From Pseudooceanicola nitratireducens (lineage in GTDB: Bacteria; Pseudomonadota; Alphaproteobacteria; Rhodobacterales; Rhodobacteraceae), in NCBI RefSeq assembly GCF_900109195.1, contig NZ_FNZG01000002.1, forward strand, positions 318,191 to 382,190: a stretch of DNA of 64,000 nucleotides, read 5' to 3'. Of this stretch, positions 55,393 through 64,000 are shown piece after piece. The notes under the pieces were generated by a model. The model searched no databases and was not told the origin of the DNA. It was given only the letters and a program-made list of their open reading frames with translations. The position numbers and the translations under genes were made by a program. Within the stretch, counting starts at the first letter, position 1. Each line of letters starts with the position of its first letter.

Positions 55393-56085
55393 TTACTCGG
55401 GCGCGCCGATGGTCAGGTCGATCGGGGCCAGACCGTCGATTTCACCATGCAGCACGTCACCGGCCTGAACCGCGCCCACGCCCGCAGGCGTGCCGGTATA
55501 GATCAGGTCGCCGGGGCCCAGGTGGTAGTATTGCGACAGGTGTACGATCACCGCCGGAATATCGTGCAGAAGCTGGTCCAGCGTCGCGCTCTGCCGCAGA
55601 TCGCCGTTCACGGTCAGCGTGATGGTCTGGGATCCGACGGGGCCAAAGGCGCTGGCCTTGGTAAGGGGCGCGATCACGGCGGCGTTTTCGAAATCCTTGC
55701 CCAGGTCCCAGGGGCGGCGCTTGTCCTTGCCGTCCTGCTGGCGGTCGCGACGGGTCATGTCCAGCCCGCAGCCATAGGCATAGACCGCGGCCTCGGCCCG
55801 GTCGCGGGTGGCGCGGAAGACGGGGGCACCCAGGGCGACGACCAGCTCCATCTCGTGGTGGTAGTCGGCGGTGCCGGGCGCATAGGGCGTGGTGGCCCCG
55901 GTCAGGCACAGATGCGCGGGGGCCTTGGTGAAGTAGAAGGGCGCCTCCAGGTCGGGGGCGTGGCCCATTTCCTTGGCGTGGTCGGCGTAGTTGCGGCCAA
56001 CGCAGAAGATCCGGCGCACCGGGTAGGTGTCGGATTCACCGGCGACTGGCACTTCGGGATGGGCGGGCAGGTCGAATAGGCTCAT
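55393..56085 (-). CDS. Fumarylacetoacetate hydrolase (FAH) family protein
   Basis: Protein of 230 residues, the size of FAHD1/fumarylpyruvate-hydrolase-type enzymes. Metal-binding acids lie in [11 protein letters not shown] (about 76-86; E-x-E), [12 protein letters not shown]-like [13 protein letters not shown] (near 103-115) and [11 protein letters not shown] closes the site. It likely hydrolyses or decarboxylates a 2-oxo dicarboxylic acid; substrate unknown. AAGGAG lies seven bases before the ATG; a longer frame to 57096 is a shadow of ade. Confidence 0.88.
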   Translation of the reverse strand: MSLFDLPAHPEVPVAGESDTYPVRRIFCVGRNYADHAKEMGHAPDLEAPFYFTKAPAHLCLTGATTPYAPGTADYHHEMELVVALGAPVFRATRDRAEAAVYAYGCGLDMTRRDRQQDGKDKRRPWDLGKDFENAAVIAPLTKASAFGPVGSQTITLTVNGDLRQSATLDQLLHDIPAVIVHLSQYYHLGPGDLIYTGTPAGVGAVQAGDVLHGEIDGLAPIDLTIGAPE

Positions 56086-56256
56086 TGGGCTCTCCTTGGT
56101 GGTCGGTTTATCGGGGCTGCGGCGGCTTACGTAAAGGCCCGGCAGGCCCGGATCCCGGGGCAGGGGGTGGACTTTCCTGCAGCACTGCGGTTGCACTGGG
56201 TGGAAATTGATCAGGCCCAGGATGGCACCGGCCCGATCGCACAAAGGAGAGCCGAG

Positions 56257-57957
56257 ATGACCCAATCCCTGTCCAAGCTGATCGCGCAGGGGCGCGGCGA
56301 TGCGCCCGCCGATCTGGTGCTGCGCGGCGGTGTGGTCTGGGACATGGTCACGGGGATGAAGATCCCCGGCGACGTGGCGATCTGCGGCGACACCATCGTC
56401 GGCATCGGGGCCGAGTATGAGGCGGCGCAGGTGGTGGATGTCACCGGGCTGACCCTGGTGCCCGGCTTCATCGACACGCATCTGCATATCGAAAGCTCTC
56501 TGGTGACGCCGCATGAATTCGACCGTTGCGTCGGGCCGCGCGGGGTGACCACGGCCATCTGCGACCCGCATGAGATCGCCAATGTGATCGGCGTGCCGGG
56601 GATCGAATATTTCCTTCAGTCCGCGAGCGAGACGGTGATGGACATCAAGGTCAACCTCAGCTCCTGCGTGCCGTCGTCGCATATGGAAACCGCAGGTGCG
56701 CGGATCGAGGCCGAGGATCTGATCCCGCTGGCAGATCACCCCCAGGTGATCGGACTGGCCGAGTTCATGAACTACCCCGGCGTGATCTTCCAGGACCCCG
56801 GCTGCATGGCCAAGCTGGAAGCCTTCCGGGGCCGGCATATCGACGGCCATTGCCCGCAGCTGGGCGGCAAGGACCTGAACGCCTATGTCAGCGCCGGAAT
56901 CCGCACGGAACACGAGGCGACGACAGCCGAGGAAGCACGCGAAAAGCTGCAAAAGGGCATGCGGGTGCTGATCCGCGAAGGCTCGGTCAGTAAGGATCTG
57001 CATGCGCTGCAACCGCTGCTGAATGACATCACCAGCGCCTACATGTGCCTGTGCACGGATGACCGGAACCCGCTGGACATCGGCGAACACGGGCATCTGG
57101 ACTACATGATCCGCGAATTGATCCGGCTGGGCTGTCCGCCGCTTGCGGTCTATCGCGCGGCATCCCTGTCGGCGGCCGAGGCCTTTGGCCTGAAGGATCG
57201 CGGCCAGGTCGCGCCGGGCAAACGGGCCGATATCGTGGCGCTGCGCGACGTGGACGACTGCCGGGCCGAGATGGTGTTTTCCGGCGGAGTGCGGATGGGC
57301 GATGCGGCCTTTGCCGCGCGTAAGGTCACGCCGCCGGTCGGGCAGGGGTCCGTCAAGATCGCCAAGGTCACTTCAGACACCTTCCGCACGGGCGGCAACC
57401 GCACCCAGACGGACGTGATCGGCATTGTCGAAGGCAAGATCATCACCGAACACCTGAACGAAGAGATTGCGATCACGGATGGCGACAAGCGCCCGGACCT
57501 GGACCGCGACCTGATCAAGATCGCGGTGATCGAACGGCATGGGGTAAACGGCAACAGCGCCACGGGGTTCGTCAAGGGCTTTGGGCTGAAGGCGGGGGCC
57601 ATTGCCTCGACCGTCTGTCACGATCACCACAATATCGCCGTGGTGGGCGCGGATTACGACGACATGGCCTTTGCCGCCAATCGCCTGGCCGAGCTTCAGG
57701 GCGGGTTCGTCGTGGTGCGCGACGGCAAGGTGCTGGCGGAACTGGCGCTGCCTGTGGCGGGGCTGATGTCGGATCAGCCCTTCGAGGTGGTGCATGACGA
57801 TCTGATCGCCCTGCGCGACGCTGCCAAGGGGCTGGGCGTCGTGCTGCAGGAGCCCTTCCTGCAGCTGGCCTTCCTGGCGCTTCCGGTCATTCCCGCGCTG
57901 AAGATCACCGACCGCGGCATGGTCGACGTCATCAAGTTCGAGATCATCCCGGGCTGA
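56257..57957 (+). CDS. ade: Adenine deaminase
   Basis: Amidohydrolase of 566 residues, converting adenine to hypoxanthine for purine salvage. The metal motif [11 protein letters not shown] (about 70-80), [13 protein letters not shown] near 200-212, DDRNPLD near 267-273 and the C-terminal domain [13 protein letters not shown]-like [13 protein letters not shown] near 454 are typical. AAAGGAGA lies before the ATG at 56257. Confidence 0.94.
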   Translation: MTQSLSKLIAQGRGDAPADLVLRGGVVWDMVTGMKIPGDVAICGDTIVGIGAEYEAAQVVDVTGLTLVPGFIDTHLHIESSLVTPHEFDRCVGPRGVTTAICDPHEIANVIGVPGIEYFLQSASETVMDIKVNLSSCVPSSHMETAGARIEAEDLIPLADHPQVIGLAEFMNYPGVIFQDPGCMAKLEAFRGRHIDGHCPQLGGKDLNAYVSAGIRTEHEATTAEEAREKLQKGMRVLIREGSVSKDLHALQPLLNDITSAYMCLCTDDRNPLDIGEHGHLDYMIRELIRLGCPPLAVYRAASLSAAEAFGLKDRGQVAPGKRADIVALRDVDDCRAEMVFSGGVRMGDAAFAARKVTPPVGQGSVKIAKVTSDTFRTGGNRTQTDVIGIVEGKIITEHLNEEIAITDGDKRPDLDRDLIKIAVIERHGVNGNSATGFVKGFGLKAGAIASTVCHDHHNIAVVGADYDDMAFAANRLAELQGGFVVVRDGKVLAELALPVAGLMSDQPFEVVHDDLIALRDAAKGLGVVLQEPFLQLAFLALPVIPALKITDRGMVDVIKFEIIPG

Positions 57958-58042
57958 GGATCAGATCCGACGGCTTGGGTTTGCGTGCCCGGTTGTGACG
58001 TGACGTGCGTCAATTCTGCAATGCAAAACCCATTTCCGCGCG

Positions 58043-58071
58043 TTGACGACTCTGTTCCCGCGCCTTAGGTT
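58043..58071 (+). promoter_or_regulatory. Candidate promoter of the beta-oxidation operon
   Basis: TTGACG at 58043-58048 is followed by 17 bases and TAGGTT at 58066-58071. The -35 is good, the -10 is weak. It lies in the 201-base gap before the fadB-like gene, which shows no other feature. Confidence 0.35.
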
Positions 58072-58158
58072 CATGCGCGAAAGCGGGGGGAGTTTACCGG
58101 GCGGTTAGTACCGGTCTACCTTCCCCTGCAGCAAAACCAAGAGGGCGAAGGAACCGAC

Positions 58159-60258
58159 ATGGCCGAATCCAATTCCACCAGCGAAGCCGTTTCTTACGGG
58201 TATGAGGGCGACGTCGCGCTGATCTGCGTCGACAATCCGCCGGTGAACGCCACGGGCATTGCCGTGCGCGAAGGTCTGGTGAAGGCCATCGAGGCGATCA
58301 ACGAAGAAGCCAAGGCCGGTGCCATCGCGATCTATTGCGCGGGCCGGACCTTCATCGCCGGTGCCGACATCCGCGAATTCGGCAAGCCGCCGATGGCCCC
58401 GTCGCTGACCGAAGTGGTCAACGTGATCGAGCAAAGCAAGATCCCGACGCTGTCCGTCCTGCATGGCACGACCCTGGGCGGTGGCTTTGAAACCGCGCTT
58501 GGCACCCATGCCCGCGTCGCCATGAAGGGCGCGAAATTCGGCCTGCCCGAGGTTCTGCTGGGCATCATCCCTGGCGCTGGCGGCACGCAGCGCCTGCCGC
58601 GCGTGTCCTCGATCGCCTATACGCTGGATATCGCCGTCTCGGGGCGTCATGCGCCGGTCGAAGAGGGCCTGGAAAAGGGTGCCATCGACCGCGTTGTCGA
58701 ACCGGGCGAACCGCGCGACATCGCGATCGCCATGGGCCGCGAAGTGATCGCCGGAACCCTGCCGACCCGCCGCACCAATGAAATCGACGTCACCCGTGAC
58801 GACGCCGCCATCGAACAGACCCTGGCGATGGTGAAGAAGAAGAACCCGCATCTGATCAACCTGGCCGAATGTGTCGAGGCGATCGGCAAGTCCTCGCTTC
58901 CGCTGCAAGAGGGCCTGAAGGCCGAGCGCGAGCATTTCATGGTCTGCCTGAATTCGCCGCAGCGCTCCGGCCTGATCCACGCCTTCTTCGGCGAACGCGC
59001 CGTGTCGAACATCCCCGAAGCCAAGGGCGACACCCGTCCCCTGGGCAAGATCGGCGTGATCGGCGGCGGCACCATGGGCTCGGGCATCACCACGTCCTGC
59101 CTGATGGCCGGCATCCCCGTGCGCCTGATCGAGGTGCAGCAGGACGGCCTGGACCGTGGCGTCGCGACCATCACCAAGAACCTCGACGGGGCGGTGTCGC
59201 GCGGCAAGATGTCCTCGGACAAGCGGGACGCGGCGCTGGCCATGCTCGAGCCGTCGCTGGCCATGGAAGACCTGGCCGACGTGGACCTGGTCATCGAAGC
59301 CGTCTTCGAGAAGATGGAGATCAAGAAAGAGATCTTCGGCAAGCTGGACACGATCTGCAAGCCGGGCGCGATCCTGGCCTCGAACACCTCGTACCTCGAT
59401 GTGAACAAGATCGCCGACATGACCAACCGTCCGCAGGACGTTCTGGGCCTGCACTTCTTCTCGCCCGCGCATGTGATGCGCCTGCTGGAAATCGTGCAGG
59501 GGGCCAAGACCGCGCCCGACGCGCTGGCAACCGGCTTTGCCCTGGCGAAGAAACTGAAGAAGGTCGGCGTTCTGGCGCAGGTCTGCGACGGCTTCATCGG
59601 CAACCGGATCCTGGGCCACTATGGCAAGGTGATTTCCTACCTCGTGCTGGATGGCGCGTCGCCCGCGCAGGTCGACAGCGCGCTGGAAGGCTTTGGCATG
59701 GCCATGGGGCCGCACAAGGTCGGTGACCTCGCGGGTCTCGACATCGGCTACATGACGCGCCAGCGCCGCAAGGAAGAAGGCTATCCGGCCGACGAACGCT
59801 ATGGCGGCGACATCGCCGACCGCATCAGCGAACGGGTCGGCCATGGCCGCAAGACCGGCAAGGGGTATTACCTGTATGAAACCGGCGCCCCGGTGCCGAA
59901 CCCCGAGGTGGACGCGATCATCGACGAGGTGCGGGCCGAAAAAGGTATCACGCCCAAGGACTTCACCGATCAGGACATCGTCGACCGCTACATGACCGCC
60001 TTCATCGCCGAAGCGACCCGCGTGGTCGAGGACGGCACCGCCAAGCGGCCCGTCGACGTCGATATGGTCTTCCTGTTCGGCTACGGCTTCCCGCGTCACC
60101 GCGGTGGCCCGCTGCATTACGCCGACTCGATTGGCGCAGCGGAACTGGTGCGTCGTATCGAAGAATATGCCAAGGAAGATCCCTATTACTGGCAGGTGCC
60201 GGCGCTTCTTCGGAAGATGGCCGAGGATGGCACCAAATTTGCCGACATGAACACGTAA
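58159..60258 (+). CDS. Multifunctional enoyl-CoA hydratase/3-hydroxyacyl-CoA dehydrogenase (FadB/PimF-like)
   Basis: Beta-oxidation enzyme of 699 residues. N-terminal crotonase domain (about 12-190): AGRTFIAGADIREFG near 57-71 and LPEVLLGIIPGAGGTQRLPR near 130-149, with both active-site glutamates probable. Then a Rossmann NAD domain starting IGVIGGGTMGSGI near 298-310 with LHFFSPAHVMRLLEIV and two C-terminal helical domains. It hydrates enoyl-CoA and oxidises 3-hydroxyacyl-CoA. First gene of an operon with two acyl-CoA dehydrogenases. Confidence 0.93.
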   Translation: MAESNSTSEAVSYGYEGDVALICVDNPPVNATGIAVREGLVKAIEAINEEAKAGAIAIYCAGRTFIAGADIREFGKPPMAPSLTEVVNVIEQSKIPTLSVLHGTTLGGGFETALGTHARVAMKGAKFGLPEVLLGIIPGAGGTQRLPRVSSIAYTLDIAVSGRHAPVEEGLEKGAIDRVVEPGEPRDIAIAMGREVIAGTLPTRRTNEIDVTRDDAAIEQTLAMVKKKNPHLINLAECVEAIGKSSLPLQEGLKAEREHFMVCLNSPQRSGLIHAFFGERAVSNIPEAKGDTRPLGKIGVIGGGTMGSGITTSCLMAGIPVRLIEVQQDGLDRGVATITKNLDGAVSRGKMSSDKRDAALAMLEPSLAMEDLADVDLVIEAVFEKMEIKKEIFGKLDTICKPGAILASNTSYLDVNKIADMTNRPQDVLGLHFFSPAHVMRLLEIVQGAKTAPDALATGFALAKKLKKVGVLAQVCDGFIGNRILGHYGKVISYLVLDGASPAQVDSALEGFGMAMGPHKVGDLAGLDIGYMTRQRRKEEGYPADERYGGDIADRISERVGHGRKTGKGYYLYETGAPVPNPEVDAIIDEVRAEKGITPKDFTDQDIVDRYMTAFIAEATRVVEDGTAKRPVDVDMVFLFGYGFPRHRGGPLHYADSIGAAELVRRIEEYAKEDPYYWQVPALLRKMAEDGTKFADMNT

Positions 60259-60270
60259 GGAGGCGCGATC

Positions 60271-61458
60271 ATGGATCTGAACTTTACCCCCGAAGAAGAA
60301 GCCTTCCGCCAGGAAGTCCGCGATTTCTTTGCCGAGAACCTGCCCGAGGACATTCGCGATGCCGTCAAGAACGGTGGCGAACTGGGCAAGGAAATCATCG
60401 AACGCTACCACGCGATCCTGAACAAGAAGGGCTGGCTGGCGACCACCTGGCCCGCGGAATTCGGCGGCCCCGGCTGGGGTCCGGTCGAACGGCACATCTT
60501 CGACGAAGAAGCCGCCTTTGCCTATGCGCCCCGCATCGTGCCCTTCGGTCTGGGCATGCTGGGTCCGGTGCTGCAGAAGTTCGGCAGCAAGGAACAGCAG
60601 GATCACTACCTGCCGCGCATCCTTGATGGCACCGACTGGTGGTGCCAGGGCTATTCCGAACCGGGTGCCGGGTCGGACCTTGCGTCGCTGAAAACCCGCG
60701 CTGTCCGTGACGGGGACGAATGGGTGATCAACGGCCAGAAAACCTGGACCACGCTTGGCCAGCACGCCGACTGGATCTTCTGCCTGTGCCGGACCGATGC
60801 GGATGTGAAGCAGCAGGAAGGCATTTCCTTCATCCTCATCGACATGTCGACGCCTGGCGTCGAAGTGCGCCCGATCAAGCTGATCGAAGGCGGCCACGAG
60901 GTGAACGAGGTCTTCTTTACCGACGTGCGCGTGCCCTATGGCAATCTTGTCGGCGAAGAGAACAAGGGCTGGACCATCGCCAAGTACCTGCTGACCCACG
61001 AACGCACCGGCATCGCCGGCGTGGGCTTCTCGATGCTGGAACTGGAAGAGACCCGCGAACTGGCCAAGAAGGTCATGCGCAACGGCAAGCCCCTGTCCGA
61101 GGATCCGCTGTTCGCCGCCCGTGTGGCGCAGGCGGAAATCGACCTCGAGGCGATGAAGCTGACCAACCTGCGCATGCTCTTTACCGCGCAGAAGAACGGC
61201 GCGCCCGGACCAGAGACCTCGATCCTCAAGATCAAGGGCACCGTCATCAACCAGGAGTTCAAGGACCTGCGTCGTCGTGCGCTTGGCCCCAATGCGGCGC
61301 CCTTCCCGGGTTCGCTTGACGGGTCGAACCTTGATGTGGCCCCCGCCGGCAATGCCAACAACGCGGCGCGCTACTTCAACAACCGCAAGACCTCGATTTT
61401 CGGTGGATCGAACGAGATCCAGCGCAACATCCTGACCAAGACCATGCTGGGGCTCTGA
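60271..61458 (+). CDS. Acyl-CoA dehydrogenase, large subunit type (PimC-like)
   Basis: FAD enzyme of 395 residues, matching PimC in length. FAD/substrate motifs: WCQGYSEPGAGSDLASLKTRA (near 127-147), then NGQKTWTT. The C-terminal segment is SIFGGSNEIQRN; the catalytic Glu of medium-chain enzymes (YEGT) is Gly here, so the base must lie elsewhere, as in isovaleryl-type enzymes, or on the partner. Next to the smaller subunit, three bases apart. Confidence 0.9.
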   Translation: MDLNFTPEEEAFRQEVRDFFAENLPEDIRDAVKNGGELGKEIIERYHAILNKKGWLATTWPAEFGGPGWGPVERHIFDEEAAFAYAPRIVPFGLGMLGPVLQKFGSKEQQDHYLPRILDGTDWWCQGYSEPGAGSDLASLKTRAVRDGDEWVINGQKTWTTLGQHADWIFCLCRTDADVKQQEGISFILIDMSTPGVEVRPIKLIEGGHEVNEVFFTDVRVPYGNLVGEENKGWTIAKYLLTHERTGIAGVGFSMLELEETRELAKKVMRNGKPLSEDPLFAARVAQAEIDLEAMKLTNLRMLFTAQKNGAPGPETSILKIKGTVINQEFKDLRRRALGPNAAPFPGSLDGSNLDVAPAGNANNAARYFNNRKTSIFGGSNEIQRNILTKTMLGL

Positions 61459-61461
61459 TCC

Positions 61462-62514
61462 ATGAACTTTGACCTGACCGAAGACCGCCAGATGCTGCAG
61501 GACAGCCTGCGTCGTAACCTTGGCGACAAGTACCAGATCGACCACCGCAACAAGGTGGCCTATGCTGAACCCTTCCACGATCCCGCCAAATGGGGCGAGC
61601 TGACGGAACTGGGTGCGCTGTTTGCCCTGGCCCCGGAAGCGGCCGGCGGCATGGGCGGCGCAGGCTTCGACATCTCCGTGGTGTTCGAGGAACTGGGCCG
61701 GGTGCTGTGCCCCGAACCCGTCCTGGGCGCGCTGATGGCGTCCCGCCTGATGACCGCGGCCGGTGCCGATCAAGAGGCCCTGCTGTCGGGCGAAACCCGC
61801 TATGCCGTGGGCCTGGGCGAGTTGGACGCGCCCTATGACCTCGACAACATCACGACCTCTGTTTCGGACGGCAAGATCTCGGGCCGCAAGTCGCTGGTCT
61901 ATGGCGGCCAGGCGGCGGATGTCTTCCTGGTTGCGGCCAAGGACGGCGGCAGCCTCGCCATCTACGAAGTCGCGGCCTCGGATGCGTCGGTCACCGGCTA
62001 TGCCATGATGGACGGCGCAGGCGCGGCCGAGGTGGTGTTCGAAAACGCCCCGGCGAAACTGGTGCTGGCCGATGCCGGTGCCGCGATCGAGGATGCGGTG
62101 AACGCCGGTATCGTCGCGCTGTGTTCCGAAGCCGTGGGCGCGATGGACGTGCTGCACAAGATGACCGTGGAATACCTGGGTCAGCGCAAGCAGTTCGGCC
62201 GCCCGATCGGCACCTTCCAGGTGCTGCAGCACCGCGCCGTGGACATGCTGACGGAAATCGAACAGTCCCGCTCCATCGTCATCAAGGCGGCGGCGGAACT
62301 GGGCGGGCCGCAGGCCTCGCGCTATGCCTCGATGGCCAAGAACCTGATCGGCCGTGCCGGTCGCCTGGTGGCCGAGGAAGCGATCCAGATGCACGGCGGC
62401 ATCGCGATGACCTGGGAATACCCCGGTTCGCATTACGCCAAGCGCATCATCATGATCGACGCCCAGCTGGGGGACACCGATTACCACCTGATGCGCGTCG
62501 CCCAGGCCGCGTAA
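61462..62514 (+). CDS. Acyl-CoA dehydrogenase, small subunit type (PimD-like)
   Basis: Protein of 350 residues of the same family but without the usual FAD-contact motif YSEPxAGSD; the middle is shortened. It has QFGRPIGTFQVLQHRAVDM (near 236-254) and QMHGGIAMTWEYPGSHYAKR near 311-330. Likely a heteromeric partner of the preceding dehydrogenase, as with pimeloyl-CoA dehydrogenase large and small subunits. Confidence 0.88.
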   Translation: MNFDLTEDRQMLQDSLRRNLGDKYQIDHRNKVAYAEPFHDPAKWGELTELGALFALAPEAAGGMGGAGFDISVVFEELGRVLCPEPVLGALMASRLMTAAGADQEALLSGETRYAVGLGELDAPYDLDNITTSVSDGKISGRKSLVYGGQAADVFLVAAKDGGSLAIYEVAASDASVTGYAMMDGAGAAEVVFENAPAKLVLADAGAAIEDAVNAGIVALCSEAVGAMDVLHKMTVEYLGQRKQFGRPIGTFQVLQHRAVDMLTEIEQSRSIVIKAAAELGGPQASRYASMAKNLIGRAGRLVAEEAIQMHGGIAMTWEYPGSHYAKRIIMIDAQLGDTDYHLMRVAQAA

Positions 62515-62528
62515 GGCAGGGATCCAGG

Positions 62529-62566
62529 GGGCCGGGGCGTCGCACGCTCCGGCCCTTTCTCTTTTG
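62529..62566 (+). terminator. Intrinsic terminator of the beta-oxidation operon
   Basis: Twelve-base stem GGGCCGGGGCGT/ACGCTCCGGCCC with one G-T pair and a 3-base loop, then TTTCTCTTTT. Strong terminator before the thioesterase gene. Confidence 0.85.
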
Positions 62567-62626
62567 CCCTTCTGCAAAACCACCAAACCCATCCGCCCCG
62601 CCCAAGCGCCCATAGCAGAGCCTCCG

Positions 62627-63457
62627 ATGACCCAAGACACCACCGCCCCCTCTCAGGACACCGCCCCCTCGCTCGGCGATATGGTCAAGGCGCTGACACC
62701 CGAGGCCACCGACAGCGCCACGCGCTATTCCGGCCGGATCTCGCCCTCCTGGATGCAGGGCCGCACGGCCTTTGGCGGCATCACCGCCGCCCTGGCCCTG
62801 GCCGCCACCCGCAAGGCGCGCCCCGACCTGCCCAAGCTGCGCTCGATGCAGGTCAGCTTCCTGCGCCCCATCAGCGAAGAGGTCGCCTTCGAGGTCACAG
62901 CCATCCGTGAAGGCCGCTCCTCGTCCTTCTTTCAGGTCGACGCGATCTCTGACGGCAAGACCGGCGCGCGCTGCACCTTCGTCTTCGGGGCCGACCGCGA
63001 CAGCGCCATCGTGCATGACTACGGCCAGGCCCCCGCACTGCCCGACCCCGATGCGCTGCCCGACCTGGTGCGCCGCTCCAAGGCCCCCAGCTTTTTCTCG
63101 AACTTTCAGGCCCGCGTGGCCGATGGCGATCCGCTGATCTCCGGCTCCGCCCGCCCCGAGGTTCTGGTCTGGTCCCGCCTTGCCGTGCGCGACGGCATCG
63201 ATCCCGAAATCGCCTTCATCTGCAACGCGGACAGCCTGCCGCCGGCGGCGATGACGACCTTCACCGTGCCCGCCCCGATCTCGACGATCACCTGGTCGCT
63301 CGACATGGCGCGCTGCCCCGCGGATCTCGACTGGACCCTGACGCGCACCACCTCGAAACAAGCCTCTGACGGCTATTCGGTGCAGGACATGGAGATCCGC
63401 GCCCGCGACGGATCGCTCTTGGCCTCCGCCCAGCAGATGGTCGCTCTTTTCGCCTGA
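62627..63457 (+). CDS. Acyl-CoA thioesterase family protein (TesB-like double hotdog)
   Basis: Protein of 276 residues. First hotdog at about 35-125 with GRTAFGGITAALALAAT (45-61) and LRSMQVSFLRP; second at about 180-275 with AFICNADSLPPAAM near 198-211 and ending DGSLLASAQQMVALF. It likely hydrolyses acyl-CoA esters, which fits its position after the beta-oxidation genes, though a terminator separates them. A start at 62564 lies in the terminator and is rejected. Confidence 0.87.
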   Translation: MTQDTTAPSQDTAPSLGDMVKALTPEATDSATRYSGRISPSWMQGRTAFGGITAALALAATRKARPDLPKLRSMQVSFLRPISEEVAFEVTAIREGRSSSFFQVDAISDGKTGARCTFVFGADRDSAIVHDYGQAPALPDPDALPDLVRRSKAPSFFSNFQARVADGDPLISGSARPEVLVWSRLAVRDGIDPEIAFICNADSLPPAAMTTFTVPAPISTITWSLDMARCPADLDWTLTRTTSKQASDGYSVQDMEIRARDGSLLASAQQMVALFA

Positions 63458-63490
63458 TCTCTTTGGTTTTTAAAAATATCCCGGGATGAA

Positions 63491-63567
63491 TTTTCCGGGG
63501 CTTGCCCCGGAAAAGAAGGGCAGCGCCCTTAAGACAAATCATGTCGTGCGCGCCCCTCGGGGCGCGC
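63491..63567. repeat. Three tandem GC-rich stem-loops
   Basis: The 216-base gap after the thioesterase gene holds three perfect hairpins in a row. They are TTTTCCGGGGC/GCCCCGGAAAA (63491-63514), AAGGGC/GCCCTT (63516-63530) and GCGCGCCCC/GGGGCGCGC (63548-63567). The first, followed by AAAAG, could terminate transcription on the minus strand; on the plus strand it lacks a T-tract. A TTTTTAAAAATAT block precedes them. Confidence 0.6.
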
Positions 63568-63673
63568 GCCGCTGGATCAGACGCCGGATCAGCAACGCCT
63601 CCCCCGCATCTCTCCAACCCCCGATCGGGAACCGATCCGCCGCCGCGCGGTTGGTTCTGCGAAAGGGGACAAG

Positions 63674-64000
63674 ATGCGCGCACAGACTTTTCCGGACCTG
63701 CCACAAATGACCGACACCCAGGGCGACCCGCGTCGCTGCGGGGTCGAAATCGAATTTTCCGGCCTCACCGCCGAAAAGGTCGCCGATATCACGACCCGCA
63801 TCCTTGGCGGCACGGCGGATCAGACCGACGACCATGCCTTTACGATCACCGGCTCCGAGATCGGCGGGATCGAGGTCTACCTCGACACCGCCCTGCGCCA
63901 CGCCGACAGCTCTGCGGTGAAGGCCATCGGCCTTGACCTCGGCCAGGCGGTGATCCCCGTCGAACTGGTGACCGAGCCGCTGACCCTGGACCAGATGGCA
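63674..64000 (+). CDS. Amidoligase family protein, N-terminal part
   Basis: The first 109 residues of a glutamine-synthetase-fold amidoligase (Amidoligase_2). The diagnostic segment is RRCGVEIEFSGLT (19-31), the conserved metal/ATP-binding G-x-E-I-E-F, followed by EVYLDTALRHAD and IPVELVTEPLTLDQM near 94-108. AAAGGGG is four to five bases before the ATG. The gene leaves the window. Amidoligases of this group are predicted to make amide-linked small molecules or peptide tags and often adjoin a GAT-type amidohydrolase, which would lie outside. Confidence 0.85.
   Translation, partial: MRAQTFPDLPQMTDTQGDPRRCGVEIEFSGLTAEKVADITTRILGGTADQTDDHAFTITGSEIGGIEVYLDTALRHADSSAVKAIGLDLGQAVIPVELVTEPLTLDQMA

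Noticed and set aside
58105-62643. Open frame of 1,512 codons on the minus strand
   Set aside because: It is antisense to four well-supported genes (FadB-like, two dehydrogenases and the terminator region). Its translation is low-complexity and rich in G, H, R, D and Q, as expected for the opposite strand of GC-rich coding DNA.
1-64000. tRNA, rRNA and CRISPR arrays
   Set aside because: No cloverleaf with TTCGA arm, no rRNA-like stretch and no spaced direct repeats were recognised by eye on either strand.

Overview
The window reads as a high-GC alphaproteobacterial chromosome, most likely of the family Rhodobacteraceae (Roseobacter-like). This rests on gene content and order: a MarR/OmpR pair resembling PetP/PetR, xseB-ispA-dxs, a DUF4170-waaA-lpxK block, folK/rpoZ/relA/DUF2062/pdxJ, and acpS-lepB-rnc-era-recO. 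No rRNA, tRNA or CRISPR array was seen. Coding density is very high, with many 4-nt ATGA overlaps, and no gene-free stretch exceeds 300 bases.

Region 1 (1-16.3 kb) is a catabolic and uptake locus for diamine-like compounds. It has two complete polyamine-type (Pot) ABC importers, two class III aminotransferases, a PuuB-like FAD amine oxidoreductase, an M20 deacylase and an M24-fold hydrolase that closely resembles ectoine hydrolase (DoeA/EutD) and lacks the usual M24 metal ligands. Both permeases of the second importer carry unusual extra domains, and a DUF1330 gene lies inside its operon.

Region 2 (16.3-25.6 kb) holds ohrR/ohr with palindromic operators, ilvE, a petP/petR-like pair, a histone-deacetylase-family hydrolase, the isoprenoid genes xseB-ispA-dxs, a glutathione transferase and an HI0933-type flavoprotein.

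Region 3 (25.67-27.01 kb) is the most unusual spot. A small HNH nuclease gene is split, between the two halves of its catalytic motif, by about 1.05 kb of visibly AT-richer DNA. The insert holds a single unrecognised membrane-protein gene and no transposase, integrase or clear terminal repeats.

Region 4 (27-41 kb) has a short enoyl-CoA hydratase with an SDR, a DUF2125 protein, pmbA/tldE, cysQ, DUF4170-waaA-lpxK (Kdo transfer and lipid A), an epimerase-like SDR, an ExoD family protein, and a minus-strand run of TetR, ispH, lysE-type exporter, methyltransferase and rnhA. The TetR gene is divergent from a DUF1772-like gene, with two matched operators between them.

Region 5 (40.7-57.9 kb) is mostly housekeeping: a NYN nuclease, folK, rpoZ, relA/spoT, DUF2062, pdxJ, acpS, tandem signal peptidases (the second with an extra N-terminal membrane domain), rnc, era, recO and adenine deaminase. 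A LysR gene and a small ORF sit between pdxJ and acpS.

Region 6 (58-64 kb) is a beta-oxidation operon of pimF/pimC/pimD type: a FadB-like multifunctional enzyme and two unequal acyl-CoA dehydrogenase subunits. A thioesterase follows, and then the start of an amidoligase gene cut by the window edge.
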